A stretch of DNA of 64,000 nucleotides. It comes from Bryobacterales bacterium. GTDB taxonomy: Bacteria > Acidobacteriota > Terriglobia > Bryobacterales > Bryobacteraceae. The stretch covers positions 1 to 64,000 of the forward strand of contig PLRS01000048.1 of assembly GCA_003164035.1 (NCBI GenBank), read 5' to 3'. Shown here one piece after another: positions 30,922 through 40,947 of the stretch. Positions within the stretch are counted from its first letter, which is position 1. Every line of letters begins with the position of its first letter. The notes below the pieces were generated by a model. The model saw only the letters and a list, made by a program, of their open reading frames with translations. It searched no databases and was not told where the DNA came from. Both the position numbers and the translations under genes were made by a program.

Positions 30922-32778
30922 TTAGTGTACCTGGTGCGTGTAAAACCGCACGTTGCCCAGCTCCAGCCACGTTTCGCTTCCCGCCGGTCCGGACAGCTCA
31001 AACGCCAGCGCTCGCACCGCGCGCGGGTCCCAGGGTTTCCTGCCCTTGATTTCGGTGAAGGGCACTGCGAGCGTCTCCCATTCGCCGCTGGTGGAGAATG
31101 GGCGCTCGAAGCGATCGGCTCCTTCATCGCCGAGGCCGTAAAGCAGCAGCCGGAAGACCCCATGGCCGCGGACATCGAACGCCACGCCGCGATAGCCGCG
31201 GAGGTCGGCCGCATCCACCGCGCCGGGTGAGAGCGGCAATTCCACCCGCACAAAAGGATGCGGCCGCGGTGCCATGCGCGCCTCCACCATGAGGGCGTGA
31301 TTGCCGGGAGCGCGCTCGACCGGTAGAAACATCAGGGTGGAGTGATCCACGCCCGCGTCGGTGCTGTCGACGCGCAGCGTGCCCAGCGAAGTGCGGCCAT
31401 CGGCGGTTTCCATGTCGTCCACCAGCGTGGGAACCGGATGCGCGGGCACGGTGCTGAGCGAGGCGGACTGAATCTCGCCTTGTATTGCCTTCAGATCGAG
31501 TTGGGCGCCGCCCAGGAAGACACGGTGGGTCTTCTCGATATCCGCGATGTTCTCGTCGGGGCGGCCGGAGACCAGCAGCAGGTCGGCGATTTTCCCCGGC
31601 TCGATGCGGCCCAGATCGGCATCCACGCCCAGCGCGCGGGCGCTCACGCCGGTAGCCGCCGTGAGCGCTTCAAGCGGGGTGAGGCCGGCCTCCACCAGCA
31701 GTTCCAGTTCATGCAGCGTGGCGTAGCCGTGGTAGGTGCCGGGCATGCCCGCGTCCGTGCCCACCGCTACCGGCACGCCGGCCTGGCACAGCCGGCGCAC
31801 GTTGGCGAGCATGATCTGCCAGCGCTTGCTCCGCGCCGGCGAGATTGCGGCTGGAGCGGCTGCGGCCATAGCCGCGCGCACCCGCGGCCAAACCACGCTG
31901 GCCAACCGATCCGGGACGCTCTCCGGCCGGCGCGGTTCGTAGACCGCCAGGGTTGGAACGTAGAATGTGCCTTTCGCCTTGAGCAGGGCGACCAGTTCCT
32001 CGTCGGCCTCGGCATCGCCCGCGCCGTGCGCCAGCACGTCCACGCCGGCGCGCGCGGCGATCTTGTCCCCCTCCACCGTGACCGTATGGGTGAAGACCTT
32101 GATGCCGGCGGCGTGCGCGTCCGCCACCATGGCGCCGAGCGTCTCCACGTTCATGCTGGAAAGGTTGGGAGCGGCGCCGTAGCGCCAGCCGTCGCTGAAC
32201 ACCTTAATCACATCCGGCCGGTACGCCAGCACGGTTTTCATGCGAGCGTGGGCCTCTTCCGGCGTAGCCGCGGTGAGAGTCATGAAATCGCCCCAGCCCG
32301 ATTCGGTTCCGTGCCCGCCGGGAGTGCTGAGCCGGGCCGCGAAGTGGACCCGAAGCCCCGGAGCCACGCCGGCCGCCAGCCATTGCCGCAGCGGCGCGAA
32401 CATCTCGCCGTAAGTGGAAAAATCGTTGACCGTCGTCACGCCGCAAGCCAGATACGCGCGAACGCTTTTGCCCCAATCGCCCGGCACGCCATTGGCGGCC
32501 GAGGCCGTCAGGTGGGTATGCAGGTCGAACAGGCCGGGCAGCAGCGTGTCGCCGGAAGCGTCGATTACGCGCGCACCTTCCGGAACCGCCAGGTCTTCGC
32601 CCACCGCCGCAATGCGCCCGTTGCGCACGATCACGGTTTCCACTCGCGCCTCCGCCCCGCTGCCGTCGATGACCCGCGCTCCGCGAATCGCGATCACCGG
32701 AGCCGAGGCGGGGAAGACGGCCGGGAGCATGGCCAGCGCAAGCAGTGGGAGAATTCGTCGGCACAGGGAGAATTTCAT
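30922..32778 (-). CDS. Secreted amidohydrolase with C-terminal CIA30-like domain
   Basis: 618 aa with a signal peptide ([18 protein letters not shown]). The amidohydrolase/imidazolonepropionase-like barrel has [11 protein letters not shown] (metal HxH), Lys in DVIKVFSDG, His in [18 protein letters not shown] and the final Asp in [11 protein letters not shown]. Residues from about 455 form an extra beta domain ([18 protein letters not shown].. [20 protein letters not shown].. [13 protein letters not shown]) with the pattern of CIA30/galactose-binding-like domains. The substrate is unknown. The fused domain may bind a ligand or surface. Confidence 0.85.
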   Translation of the reverse strand: MKFSLCRRILPLLALAMLPAVFPASAPVIAIRGARVIDGSGAEARVETVIVRNGRIAAVGEDLAVPEGARVIDASGDTLLPGLFDLHTHLTASAANGVPGDWGKSVRAYLACGVTTVNDFSTYGEMFAPLRQWLAAGVAPGLRVHFAARLSTPGGHGTESGWGDFMTLTAATPEEAHARMKTVLAYRPDVIKVFSDGWRYGAAPNLSSMNVETLGAMVADAHAAGIKVFTHTVTVEGDKIAARAGVDVLAHGAGDAEADEELVALLKAKGTFYVPTLAVYEPRRPESVPDRLASVVWPRVRAAMAAAAPAAISPARSKRWQIMLANVRRLCQAGVPVAVGTDAGMPGTYHGYATLHELELLVEAGLTPLEALTAATGVSARALGVDADLGRIEPGKIADLLLVSGRPDENIADIEKTHRVFLGGAQLDLKAIQGEIQSASLSTVPAHPVPTLVDDMETADGRTSLGTLRVDSTDAGVDHSTLMFLPVERAPGNHALMVEARMAPRPHPFVRVELPLSPGAVDAADLRGYRGVAFDVRGHGVFRLLLYGLGDEGADRFERPFSTSGEWETLAVPFTEIKGRKPWDPRAVRALAFELSGPAGSETWLELGNVRFYTHQVH

Positions 32779-32790
32779 AGGAAACAGTCA

Positions 32791-32994
32791 TTATCCGATC
32801 CGCACTGTGCCTTTGACAACCATAATCGCCCGGCTTCACGGCTGTGATGCGGAAGCTGCCGTGGGAATCGGTGGTGGCGCGAAACGGACCGCCGATCAGC
32901 AACACCTGAACGTTGCCGAGAGACTCGCCGCGCTCGCATCCACGACCGAACCGCGAACTTCGCCGCCCCGCGGCCAGGCCGGCATTGCCGCCAT
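32791..32994 (-). pseudogene. Frameshifted small carboxypeptidase-regulatory-like protein
   Basis: Three pieces in two frames give one coherent domain: MAAMPAWPRGGEVRGSVVDA.. in the first frame, LGNVQVLLIGGPFRATTDSH plus GSFRITAVKPGDY in another, and VVKGTVRIG followed by TAA back in the first frame. The first shift is at a CTCTC run. The joined product of about 65 aa would be a single CarboxypepD_reg domain. It lies just upstream of the amidohydrolase on the same strand. Two compensating indels could be decay or sequencing error. Confidence 0.6.
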
Positions 32995-33102
32995 GGCAAG
33001 ACAGGCGAGCCAATATCCTGGCCTCACGATGCCACGATGATAGCGGATTCCATGGGCTGATCGGGGGGCTTAAACGATCTCGGGATTTCGCAGCTCAGGC
33101 GC

Positions 33103-33191
33103 GGCGACCGCTCCCTGACGGTCGCGGCTCGGTTACGGACGCCGCGTGCTTGCAGTCACTTACCGAGCCGCGACCGTCAGGGAGCGGTCGC
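33103..33191. repeat. Palindromic repeat F1, perfect covarying copy
   Basis: Arms GCGACCGCTCCCTGACGGTC then GCGGCTCGGT and ACCGAGCCGCGACCGTCAGG then GAGCGGTCGC are exact inverse complements. Where the copy at 20801 has CTCGCGG/CCGCGAG this one has CTGACGG/CCGTCAG, so changes occur in pairs. The loop is in inverse orientation relative to 20801. Confidence 0.9.
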
Positions 33192-33237
33192 CGGCGGGAG
33201 TGACATGTTACACTGTGGAAAGTCGCAGAGCCTCGTC

Positions 33238-34113
33238 ATGAAATCATTGGTTCTTGTTCTACTGGCCGGGGGCGTGGTGTGGGCCCAGACGGCGCCACCC
33301 GCCACGCAGCCGCTCGTGCTGCCTGCCAACGTGCCCGATACCGCGGTTATCGCCGTGTTTTCCGATGACAGCGTGCAGTTTACGGCGGGAGACTTGCGCA
33401 AGCTGTATCCCGTGCTGCCGCCGCCGCTGCAACAAGCGGTAAATAAGGACACCAAGGAGTTCTTTCACGAATGGGCCATGGTTCGCCACATGGCCAAGCT
33501 GGCGGAAAAACGGGGGCTGGACAAACAGGAGCCTTACGCCGCCGCGATCGAATCCGCCCGGCTGCTGACTCTGTTTCAGGCCGAGCTCGACGGCGCCTAC
33601 CGGAATGCCGAGGTGCAGCCGGCGGACATCGTGAATTACTACGGCGCTCACAAGGCCGACTATCAACAAATCAAGGTGCAGGCCATCTATCTTCCGTTTG
33701 CCGACGCCAAGGAAGAAGAAGTCAAGGCGAAAGCTTATCGCGTGGCTACCGAGATCCGCGGCGGCGCCGATTTCGCGAAGATGGTCCAGCAGTATTCCGA
33801 GGACGAGACATCCAAAGCCAAGGGCGGAGAGTTCGCCACCCTTCGGGCGAACGATCGCCAGTCGCTGCCCGAGGTGGTCCAGAAGGCGGTGTTCGCCCTC
33901 AAGCAGGGAGAAATCAGCGACCCGGTGCGCCAGGCCCATGGCTATTACATTTTCAAGGCGGCGGAAGTTGGTTTCCGGCCGCTGTCGGAAGTGCGCGACG
34001 AAATCTTCACCGCGCTGAAGCAGAGTGAGGGCCGGGACTGGTACAATCGCGTCAGTGAAGAGACCAAGGTAGAGTTCCCGAACCCTGCCTATCCCGGGAC
34101 CGGCAGCAAATAG
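33238..34113 (+). CDS. Parvulin-type peptidyl-prolyl isomerase, exported
   Basis: 291 aa with signal peptide (MKSLVLVLLAGGVVWAQ). An N-terminal SurA-like helical region (residues about 40-130) precedes a rotamase domain at about 150-255: ADFAKMVQQYSEDETSKAKG then GEFATLRANDRQSLPEVVQK, VFALKQGEISDPVRQAHGYYIFKA. These are the usual parvulin strands and the QyS-D/KggdLG region. It should act as a folding catalyst or chaperone in the periplasm. The frame extends 11 codons upstream; ATG 33238 starts the signal peptide. Confidence 0.87.
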   Translation: MKSLVLVLLAGGVVWAQTAPPATQPLVLPANVPDTAVIAVFSDDSVQFTAGDLRKLYPVLPPPLQQAVNKDTKEFFHEWAMVRHMAKLAEKRGLDKQEPYAAAIESARLLTLFQAELDGAYRNAEVQPADIVNYYGAHKADYQQIKVQAIYLPFADAKEEEVKAKAYRVATEIRGGADFAKMVQQYSEDETSKAKGGEFATLRANDRQSLPEVVQKAVFALKQGEISDPVRQAHGYYIFKAAEVGFRPLSEVRDEIFTALKQSEGRDWYNRVSEETKVEFPNPAYPGTGSK

Positions 34114-34167
34114 CCGCCGGGGCCGCAGCCGTATTTCGCCGTCGCATTTCGTCAACAGAGAAACCGC

Positions 34168-35793
34168 TTGCTTTCGATTAATAACATTTCCATGCGCTAC
34201 GGCGCCAGAATCCTGTTTGAAGACGTCACCAGCACGTTTCTGCCCGGTCGGCGCTACGCCATCACGGGTCCCAACGGCGCGGGTAAATCGACCCTCATGA
34301 AAATCCTGACGGGCGAAATCGAACCCGCCAAGGGATCGGTGACGCGTCCCAGGAAGCTGGGCGTCTTGCGGCAGGACCAGTTTGCGTTCGACGAGTTCCG
34401 CGTCATCGATACCGTGATCATGGGCAACGCGCCGCTTTGGAAGGCGCTCCAGGAGCGGGAAGCCTTCTACGCCAAACCGCCCGAAGAGCTGACCGACGAA
34501 GAGGGCATGCGGCTGGGAGAACTGGAAGGCATCGTGGGCGAGGAAGGTGGCTATACCGCCGAGGCCGATGCCGCGGCGCTGCTGGACGGGCTGGGCGTGG
34601 ACGATTCCCTGCAATCGCGCCGGATGGGCGAGTTGCAGGGCGGCCAGAAGGTCCGCGTGCTGCTGGCGCAGGCCCTGTTCGGCGACCCGCCGGCTTTGCT
34701 GCTGGACGAGCCCACCAATCACCTCGACCTGGACTCCGTGCACTGGCTGCAGGATTATCTGCGCGCCTACCAGGGCGTGCTGATCGTGATTTCGCACGAC
34801 CGCCATTTTCTGAACAGCGTTTGCACCCACGTGGCCGATATCGACTACGAAACCGTGATCTCCTACACGGGCGGCTACGACGACATGGTGCTGGCCAAGA
34901 CGCAGGTGCGCTCGCGGGTGGAAGCGGAGAACGCGCAGCGCGAAAAGAAAATCGCCCAGCTCAACGAATTCATCGCGCGCTTTTCGGCGGGCACGCGGTC
35001 GAGCCAGGTGATGTCGCGTAAGAAAGAGGTAGAGCGGCTGCAGACTTCCGAGCTGGCGAAGTCGAATATTCAGCGCCCCTACCTTCGTTTCGATATGAAG
35101 CGGCAATCGGGGCGGCATCCGCTCGAGATCAAGGACCTCCGCAAATCCTACGGCGAGCGAAAGGTAATCGGCGGATTCACCGCCAGCGTTTCGCGCGGCG
35201 AAAAGGTCGCCCTGATGGGCCGCAACGGCGCCGGCAAAACCACCCTGTTGCGATCGCTGATCCGCACTGCGCCGGGATACGTAGAGGATGCCGAGCGGGA
35301 TTTCGCCGTGGACGGCGGCACGGTAGCCTGGGGCCACGAAGCCGCGGTGGGATATTTCGCCCAGGACCACACCGATTCGATCGCCAAAGATACCACCGCC
35401 ATGGCGTGGCTGCACGAGTTCGATCCGCAAGCCGGGCAGGAAGAACTGCGCGGGCTGCTGGGCCGGATGCTGTTCAGCGGCGAAGATGCGCTCAAGCCCA
35501 CGCGCGCGCTTTCCGGCGGCGAAGCGGCGCGTCTCATCTTCTGCCGCCTGATGCTGCAGAAGCCCAACGTGCTGGTGCTCGACGAGCCCACCAATCACCT
35601 CGACCTGGAATCCATCAACGCCCTCAATTTCGCGCTGCAGAAATATGAGGGCACGGTCTTCATCGTGACCCACGATCACGACCTGATCGACGAAGTCGCC
35701 ACCCGCATCTGGGACTTCCAGGACGGCGGCATCGAAGACTTCAAGGGCCCGTACCAGGAATACCTGGTCTACGCGGAAGAAAAGGCGTCATAA
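34168..35793 (+). CDS. ABC-F family ATPase (YbiT-like)
   Basis: 541 aa with two ABC domains and no membrane part. Walker A is GPNGAGKST and GRNGAGKTT; signatures are LQGGQKVRVLLAQALF and LSGGEAARLIFCRLML; Walker B is LLLDEPTNHLDL and LVLDEPTNHLDL. The interdomain linker (RVEAENAQREKKIAQLNEFI.. TRSSQVMSRKKEVERL) is the ABC-F P-site-interacting motif. Its start, MLSINNISMRYGARILFEDV, most resembles YbiT. ABC-F proteins act on ribosomes. TTG start at 34168. Confidence 0.9.
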   Translation: MLSINNISMRYGARILFEDVTSTFLPGRRYAITGPNGAGKSTLMKILTGEIEPAKGSVTRPRKLGVLRQDQFAFDEFRVIDTVIMGNAPLWKALQEREAFYAKPPEELTDEEGMRLGELEGIVGEEGGYTAEADAAALLDGLGVDDSLQSRRMGELQGGQKVRVLLAQALFGDPPALLLDEPTNHLDLDSVHWLQDYLRAYQGVLIVISHDRHFLNSVCTHVADIDYETVISYTGGYDDMVLAKTQVRSRVEAENAQREKKIAQLNEFIARFSAGTRSSQVMSRKKEVERLQTSELAKSNIQRPYLRFDMKRQSGRHPLEIKDLRKSYGERKVIGGFTASVSRGEKVALMGRNGAGKTTLLRSLIRTAPGYVEDAERDFAVDGGTVAWGHEAAVGYFAQDHTDSIAKDTTAMAWLHEFDPQAGQEELRGLLGRMLFSGEDALKPTRALSGGEAARLIFCRLMLQKPNVLVLDEPTNHLDLESINALNFALQKYEGTVFIVTHDHDLIDEVATRIWDFQDGGIEDFKGPYQEYLVYAEEKAS

Positions 35794-35824
35794 GCTAGCG
35801 CGGTTCGACTGCTAAGATGGAAAC

Positions 35825-36667
35825 GTGGATGGGAACGAAGCGACCACTGAGCAGGCCCTACCGCCGGAACCGGGTCCCGCCTGGCGCCGGGTATTGTTGG
35901 CGCGCCATCCAAAACGACCCCATTCGCTGGACTACATCGAGCGGATCTTCACGAATTTTCAGGAGATCCACGGCGACCGCGCCTTTGGGGACGATGCCGC
36001 GATCGTGGCGGGGATGGCTCGATTCGAGGATGCCCCCATTGTCGTCGTAGCCGAGCAAAAGGGCCGCGACACCAAGCAGCGGATGTACCGCAACTTCGGC
36101 ATGCCGAAGCCGGAAGGCTATCGTAAAGCCCTCCGGGCGATGCAGTTAGCCGCCAAATTCGGGCGCCCGATCGTGACCTTGCTGGACACTCCGGGCGCTT
36201 ACCCCGGCATTGACGCGGAGGAACGCGGCCAGGCCGAAGCCATCGCGCGCAATCTAAGGGAGATGGCCCGCCTTTCGGTTCCGGTGATCGCGGTTTGCAT
36301 CGGCGAAGGCGGCTCCGGCGGCGCGCTGGCGTTGGGAGTCGGGAACGTGGTCCTGATGCTCGAAAACGCGGTCTACAGCGTCATTTCGCCGGAGAGCTGC
36401 GCATCCATTATTTATCGCGATTCGGGGAAGGCGGAAAGTGCCGCGGCCTCGCTGCGTTTGACCGCCGAGGACCTGCTCCAGCTTGGCCTGATCGACCACA
36501 TCGTGCCCGAACCGGTTGGCGGGGCGCAGGAAGATCCGGCCCTGGCGGCCGAAAATCTGCGGCTGCACCTACGGCGCCATCTCAGCGAACTGGCTTCCAT
36601 GAACGGCCCCGAGCTGATCTCCCACCGCTACGAGAAGTTCCGCAAGATGGGCGATTGCTTCGTTTAG
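35825..36667 (+). CDS. accA: Acetyl-CoA carboxylase carboxyltransferase subunit alpha
   Basis: 280 aa, slightly shorter than the usual 315-320 because the N-terminal helical part is reduced. Hallmarks are [43 protein letters not shown], the oxyanion and CoA loops [19 protein letters not shown] and [13 protein letters not shown], and [16 protein letters not shown]. With AccD it transfers carboxyl from biotin to acetyl-CoA for fatty acid synthesis; accD is not in the window. GTG start at 35825. Confidence 0.94.
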   Translation: MDGNEATTEQALPPEPGPAWRRVLLARHPKRPHSLDYIERIFTNFQEIHGDRAFGDDAAIVAGMARFEDAPIVVVAEQKGRDTKQRMYRNFGMPKPEGYRKALRAMQLAAKFGRPIVTLLDTPGAYPGIDAEERGQAEAIARNLREMARLSVPVIAVCIGEGGSGGALALGVGNVVLMLENAVYSVISPESCASIIYRDSGKAESAAASLRLTAEDLLQLGLIDHIVPEPVGGAQEDPALAAENLRLHLRRHLSELASMNGPELISHRYEKFRKMGDCFV

Positions 36668-37710
36668 GCGTGCGCTGGAAGCGATCCCAGATTCGGACAG
36701 ACAAATCCGAAGCCGTACGGCCAGCGGGTTGCATGGTGGGGCAGGCCCTCGGCCCGCGGCGGCCTCCCAGGCCGCCCGGCTGCAGCCACACCGAGCCGGC
36801 GGAAGGAGGCTTCGTAAGGTGCGCGACTCAGGATCATGTTCGGATGGTGTCATGCGGTGGTGCGGCCTGGGAGGCCGCGGGTCGACGCCTCCGCTACACC
36901 AGGGAAACCCTGCGAGTTGGCTGTCGCCGCTGGTCTTCGGTTGCGGCTCCGCCGCCTTGTGGGGCAGGCGCTTTCGCCGGCGGTTCCGCCTGCCCGTGCA
37001 TCGGCGAAGCCAGCGGTTTCGGAGCCCGACAGGGCGATAGAGCGTAGCCGAGCGCGTCAGCGCCGGTTCAGCGTGAAGTGGAGACCGCGCGTTTCCTCGT
37101 TCAGCCCCCCAAATCCCGGTCACAGACCTTCTCAAATTATTTCGGCGCCAAAATCGTTTCCCCTCACCGCTACCGCCCCGTTGAACCGCACCCGACTCCT
37201 GGTCGTCGTGATACATCTCAAGTAGGAGGCAGCGAGCGCCGGTCGGCGGGTCGGAACGGACCCAAATCGAAGATCCCGAACGAGCCCACTTTCGGCCGCA
37301 ACAAAAAGAAACCACGGAACTTATTCCACATCGATGCAGCCAATTCCCGGCCCCAACCCAAACCCAAACCGGCACGCGGCATGCAACCGAAAACTTGCAC
37401 AAAAATGCACAACGATGCACAAATCGCGCGAATGGCCAGCCTCGGCAATGCCCGCCCCATCCGCCCGCGCCCGTATTTCTCGGCGTTCCCGACCGGCTCC
37501 GAAACTTTCCCAAAGATGCACAACGATGCACAAACGCCGGCCCCGCCATCATCCGGAAAGACATAGGACCGGCGGCTAATCTTTTCGCTGCTCGCGCGTC
37601 TCTAATCTGAGAACGTGTGGACGTGTGTCCAAACCGAAAGCCGAGCCGGATACAATAAGGGTTGAACTCCGCCCCGTCCGGTTGCGTAAGCGAATGATAG
37701 GGATTACGTC
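36668..37710. other. Non-coding, repeat-rich interval of about 1 kb
   Basis: No convincing gene on either strand. It holds several palindromes: GCGGCCTCCCAGGCCGC (about 36758) and its inverse GCGGCCTGGGAGGCCGC (about 36862), an F2-like GTGGGGCAGGCCCTC at 36736, and GGGGCAGGCGCTTTCGCCGG to CCGCCTGCCC at about 36960-36995. TGCACAA words cluster at 37397-37422 and 37516-37532. Adaptor gene transcription must start near the right end. Confidence 0.7.
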
Positions 37711-39141
37711 GTGAAAACCAAGTGGAAGATCGTCACAACTATAGGTGTTGTATTGGTTGCCGCCGTCGGCGTATACGCCAGCACGGTTTATAGCAAACGA
37801 GGCGTGGTAACGGTGCAGACCGGGCGCGTCGTCCGCCAGGATCTGACCAGTCTGGTGACTGCGTCGGGCGAGATTAAGCCTAAGAACTACATCAACATCG
37901 GCGCCAACGCCATGGGCGACCTGACGGCCATTCTGGTCAAGGAAGGGGACCACGTGCGCAAGGGCCAGTTGTTGGCGCGCATCGAAGACGTGCAACCCGC
38001 CGCCGACGTGGCCGCTTACCAGGCGTCGCTCAGTTCGGCGGAAGCCGATGCCGCTGCGGCCGAGGCCGGGCTGAAAGCCGCCGACGACAATATCCAGACC
38101 ATGCGCGCCGCCCTCGATCACGACAAAGCCGACCTGGACCGGATGAAGGCGGACTACGACCGCAGCAAGCAGCTTTTCGACGAAAAACTGCTGGCCAAGC
38201 AGGACTACGAGCTGAAACGGTACACCTACGAAGCGCAGGTAGCGGCCATTCGCCAATCCGAAGCCAAAATCACGCAGTCGCAGGCGCAACGCGAGCAGAA
38301 TGCCGCGCAGCTCGCCGGAACTCAGAAACGAATTGCCGTATCTCGAGCCAATCTGGCCCGTTTCAACGATGTTCTGCGGAAGTACGATTCCTATGCCCCG
38401 CTGGACGGAGAGGTGACCGATCTGCCGGTCCGGGCCGGGGAATCGGTGGTGCCGGGGCTGCAGAATCAAACCGGCACCATCATCATGACCATCGCCGACA
38501 TGTCGCTGATCACGGCGGAAGTCAAGGTGGATGAGACCGACATCGTCAATATCCATCTGGGGCAGGTGGCCGACATTACCATAGACGCTATCCCCAACAA
38601 GACCTTCAAAGGCCACGTAACCGAAATCGGCGATACGGCGATTTTGCGCTCCACCGGCGTGGCGGCTTCGCAAAGCGCGATTTCGAGCCAGGAAGCCAAG
38701 GATTTCAAGGTGGTGGTGGCCATGGACAATCCGCCCGAGGAGGTCCGTCCCGGCCTTTCCTGCACGGCCAAGATCACCACCGCGGTTCGCCAGACCGCAT
38801 TGACCATCCCCATTCAGGCGCTCACGGTTCGCCAGAAGGGCGACCTGGAGCCGGCCAAACCGGTTGCGAGCGGCGCCGCGCAGGCGGCAACCGTCGACCC
38901 GGCCACGGCCAAAGCCAATAAAGAAGAGATTCAGGGCGTGTTCGTCGTCAACGCGGGCAAGGCCGAATTCCGCAAGGTCGACACCGGCATCACCGGGGCC
39001 ACGGATATCGAGGTAGTGTCGGGCCTGAAGGATGGCGACCAGATCGTCACCGGCAGCTACCAGGTGATCCGCACCATCAAGAACCACTCCCAGGTGAAGG
39101 TGGACAACACGCCGCCCCCGGTAACGCCAGCCGCCAGTTAG
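37711..39141 (+). CDS. MacA/HlyD-type periplasmic adaptor
   Basis: 476-aa membrane fusion protein. One N-terminal helix ([18 protein letters not shown]) anchors it. The lipoyl half-motifs ([35 protein letters not shown] and [20 protein letters not shown]) flank a long coiled-coil hairpin (about 95-225). Beta-barrel segments such as [19 protein letters not shown] and a membrane-proximal domain follow. It pairs with the ATPase 23 bp downstream and a MacB-like permease for export. GTG start preceded by GGGA. Confidence 0.9.
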   Translation: MKTKWKIVTTIGVVLVAAVGVYASTVYSKRGVVTVQTGRVVRQDLTSLVTASGEIKPKNYINIGANAMGDLTAILVKEGDHVRKGQLLARIEDVQPAADVAAYQASLSSAEADAAAAEAGLKAADDNIQTMRAALDHDKADLDRMKADYDRSKQLFDEKLLAKQDYELKRYTYEAQVAAIRQSEAKITQSQAQREQNAAQLAGTQKRIAVSRANLARFNDVLRKYDSYAPLDGEVTDLPVRAGESVVPGLQNQTGTIIMTIADMSLITAEVKVDETDIVNIHLGQVADITIDAIPNKTFKGHVTEIGDTAILRSTGVAASQSAISSQEAKDFKVVVAMDNPPEEVRPGLSCTAKITTAVRQTALTIPIQALTVRQKGDLEPAKPVASGAAQAATVDPATAKANKEEIQGVFVVNAGKAEFRKVDTGITGATDIEVVSGLKDGDQIVTGSYQVIRTIKNHSQVKVDNTPPPVTPAAS

Positions 39142-39164
39142 GCCGCCAGGAAACGGAAAAATTC

Positions 39165-39905
39165 ATGTCAACAGCGGTCGCAACGTCGGCTATCGAGCGG
39201 GGCCAGCAGCTCAAACGCGAAGGCGTGGTCATCCGCACCTACGATCTGTGGAAGACGTACGTGATGGGCGATCAGGAAATCCACGCGGTTTCGGGGGTGG
39301 ATATCGAGATCCACCGCGGCGAATACGTGGCCATCATGGGGCCGTCCGGGTCCGGCAAGTCGACGCTCATGAACCTGATCGGCTGCCTGGATACGCCCAC
39401 CAGGGGCCAGTATTACATCAACGGGAACCTGGTGAGCGAGATGACCGACGACGAGCTGGCGCGCATCCGCAACAAAGAGATCGGCTTCGTATTTCAGACC
39501 TTCAACCTGCTGCCGCGCGCCACGTCCCTGCATAACGTGGAGTTGCCGTTGATCTATGCCGGCATACCGGCCGCGGCGCGGCTGGAGCGGGCCCGCCACG
39601 CGCTGCGCCAGGTGGACCTGGAAAAGCGCATGGATCATAAGCCCAACGAGCTGTCCGGCGGCCAGCGCCAGCGCGTGGCCGTGGCCCGGGCCTTGGTCAA
39701 CGACCCCTCCATCCTGCTGGCCGACGAGCCCACCGGAAACCTCGATTCCGCCACCGGAAACGAAATCATGGCCCTGTTCGCGCGCCTGCACGAGCAAGGC
39801 AACACCATCGTGCTGGTAACCCACGAGCACGACATCGCCGTGCACGCCCACCGCGTCATTTCCATCCGCGACGGCAAAGTGGAAAAAGACGAAAAAGTCA
39901 GGTAG
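39165..39905 (+). CDS. MacB/LolD-type ABC transporter ATPase
   Basis: 246 aa. Walker [11 protein letters not shown]-loop [12 protein letters not shown], signature [16 protein letters not shown], Walker [13 protein letters not shown] and switch His VTHEHD are intact. It is the MacB/LolD/FtsE subgroup of ATPases that drive mechanotransmission permeases rather than import. It is joined to the adaptor gene; the permeases that could complete the system start about 1 kb downstream. Confidence 0.93.
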   Translation: MSTAVATSAIERGQQLKREGVVIRTYDLWKTYVMGDQEIHAVSGVDIEIHRGEYVAIMGPSGSGKSTLMNLIGCLDTPTRGQYYINGNLVSEMTDDELARIRNKEIGFVFQTFNLLPRATSLHNVELPLIYAGIPAAARLERARHALRQVDLEKRMDHKPNELSGGQRQRVAVARALVNDPSILLADEPTGNLDSATGNEIMALFARLHEQGNTIVLVTHEHDIAVHAHRVISIRDGKVEKDEKVR

Positions 39906-39906
39906 G

Positions 39907-39960
39907 TAGGACAGGCCTCGTGGGCTGCCGGGCCTGGCCGGCCCGTTCCGCCGTGTTGCC
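39907..39960. repeat. Degenerate F2 repeat cutting a toxin gene
   Basis: TAGGACAGGCCTCGTGGGCT then GCCGGGCCTGGCCGGCCCG resembles the F2 core at 8185. It begins at the ATPase stop and ends where the toxin fragment at 39964-40051 loses similarity to its family. Confidence 0.5.
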
Positions 39961-39963
39961 TCC

Positions 39964-40051
39964 GAGCATAATTCTTGGTGGCGAGATCTTGAACTTCAAC
40001 TGGCAGCGCCTGGAACAGTACCCAGAACCGCCGGGTGGCGGCCGATTTCAC
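39964..40051 (-). pseudogene. Truncated RelE/HigB-like toxin
   Basis: Only about 29 residues remain, reading SAATRRFWVLFQALPVEVQD then LATKNYA, the N-terminal helix pair of a RelE-type toxin. The GTG start overlaps the antitoxin stop as GTGA, the expected coupling. Past NYA the frame runs into repeat F2 and then into the antisense of the ATPase gene. The fragment lacks the catalytic core. Confidence 0.6.
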
Positions 40052-40260
40052 TCTTGAGACGGCCACTTGCGAAGAAGGCCCTTTTCAGACTCACCGTCGG
40101 CTTCGTCAAAAAGGAAATCGAGCTTACCCGCGGAGGAGTCGGCGTCCATCTGCTCGTCCCATCGCGCTTGTTCCCGTACCCGAAACCATTGGACGATGCG
40201 CCGGTATTCTTCCTGGGGCAGACCATCTATCGCCGCCTCGATCTCCTCAACTCGGCTCAT
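40048..40260 (-). CDS. Orphan antitoxin of an addiction module
   Basis: 70 aa, acidic, with an N-terminal helix (VEEIEAAIDGLPQEEYRRIVQW) and the C-terminal pattern ARWDEQMDADSSAGKLDFLF..GLLRKWPS, common to short antitoxins encoded before RelE-like toxins. No DNA-binding motif is obvious. Its toxin partner downstream is broken, so it may persist as an orphan that could neutralise related toxins encoded elsewhere. Confidence 0.68.
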   Translation of the reverse strand: MSRVEEIEAAIDGLPQEEYRRIVQWFRVREQARWDEQMDADSSAGKLDFLFDEADGESEKGLLRKWPSQE

Positions 40261-40322
40261 ACTTGAAGTCTAACACCACCGCCTTCGCCCTTTTTGACGT
40301 GCCTGATTTCCCCAAGGCCCGT

Positions 40323-40670
40323 CTAGCTGCCCCTGAAGTCTCGAATAACGGTGCGAACGACGAACAGACCGCCGCGAATGATCAGCCAAGCGCCCGCTGC
40401 AAGCGTCGACGGCCCAGTAATGCCGATCCCCCAAGCTATTCCCCATCCTGCCCAACAATCGTAATTTCCGTAGGGATGCGGGTAGATTCCACTCAGCCAA
40501 TCGACGATGAACAACGGCACCCATCCAATCGTAAGGAAGCAGAAAAGCAGCCACGGACTCGCCGTTTTCCTATAGACCTTCTTCCAAAACATCGAGCGTT
40601 CCGAAGTACGCCTTTGGATCTCTATCGTGCCGCTCAAGGGTGCTTCAGATTGCCCGTTGTTTTCTGCCAT
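40323..40670 (-). CDS. Small membrane protein, unknown function
   Basis: 115 aa with a charged N-terminus and two or three hydrophobic segments (SPWLLFCFLTIGWVPLFIVDWL, WGIAWGIGITGPSTLAAGAWLI), ending in a basic tail. No family recognised and the Shine-Dalgarno is weak, but amino-acid composition looks protein-like, unlike the frames on the other strand. Confidence 0.45.
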   Translation of the reverse strand: MAENNGQSEAPLSGTIEIQRRTSERSMFWKKVYRKTASPWLLFCFLTIGWVPLFIVDWLSGIYPHPYGNYDCWAGWGIAWGIGITGPSTLAAGAWLIIRGGLFVVRTVIRDFRGS

Positions 40671-40947
40671 TTCGATTCTTTGGAATTATAGATCAGTTGC
40701 AGCAGAACGAACAGCCGCCCTCGAAAGAGACCTCCTTCGGGACACCGTCTGAGTGCTCCGCCCTGCTCCTACCAAGCCTGGGAGCGATATGTCTTTGTCC
40801 TGTATCGGAAACTGGCCCGGCGGGTTCCCCAACACTAATTCCCGGCCGAACAGACCCCTAACCCCAGACCTAGGCCTCGTCCGCCCTCCGCATTTCGGAG
40901 GAGCGCCCTTCCCCTAACCTTACCCTCTCCCGCCGCGTCTAACGTCC

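Noticed and set aside
36668-37710. Open frames of 60-330 codons on both strands
   Set aside because: They have repeat-derived, Arg/Pro-rich composition, no domain and no ribosome binding sites.
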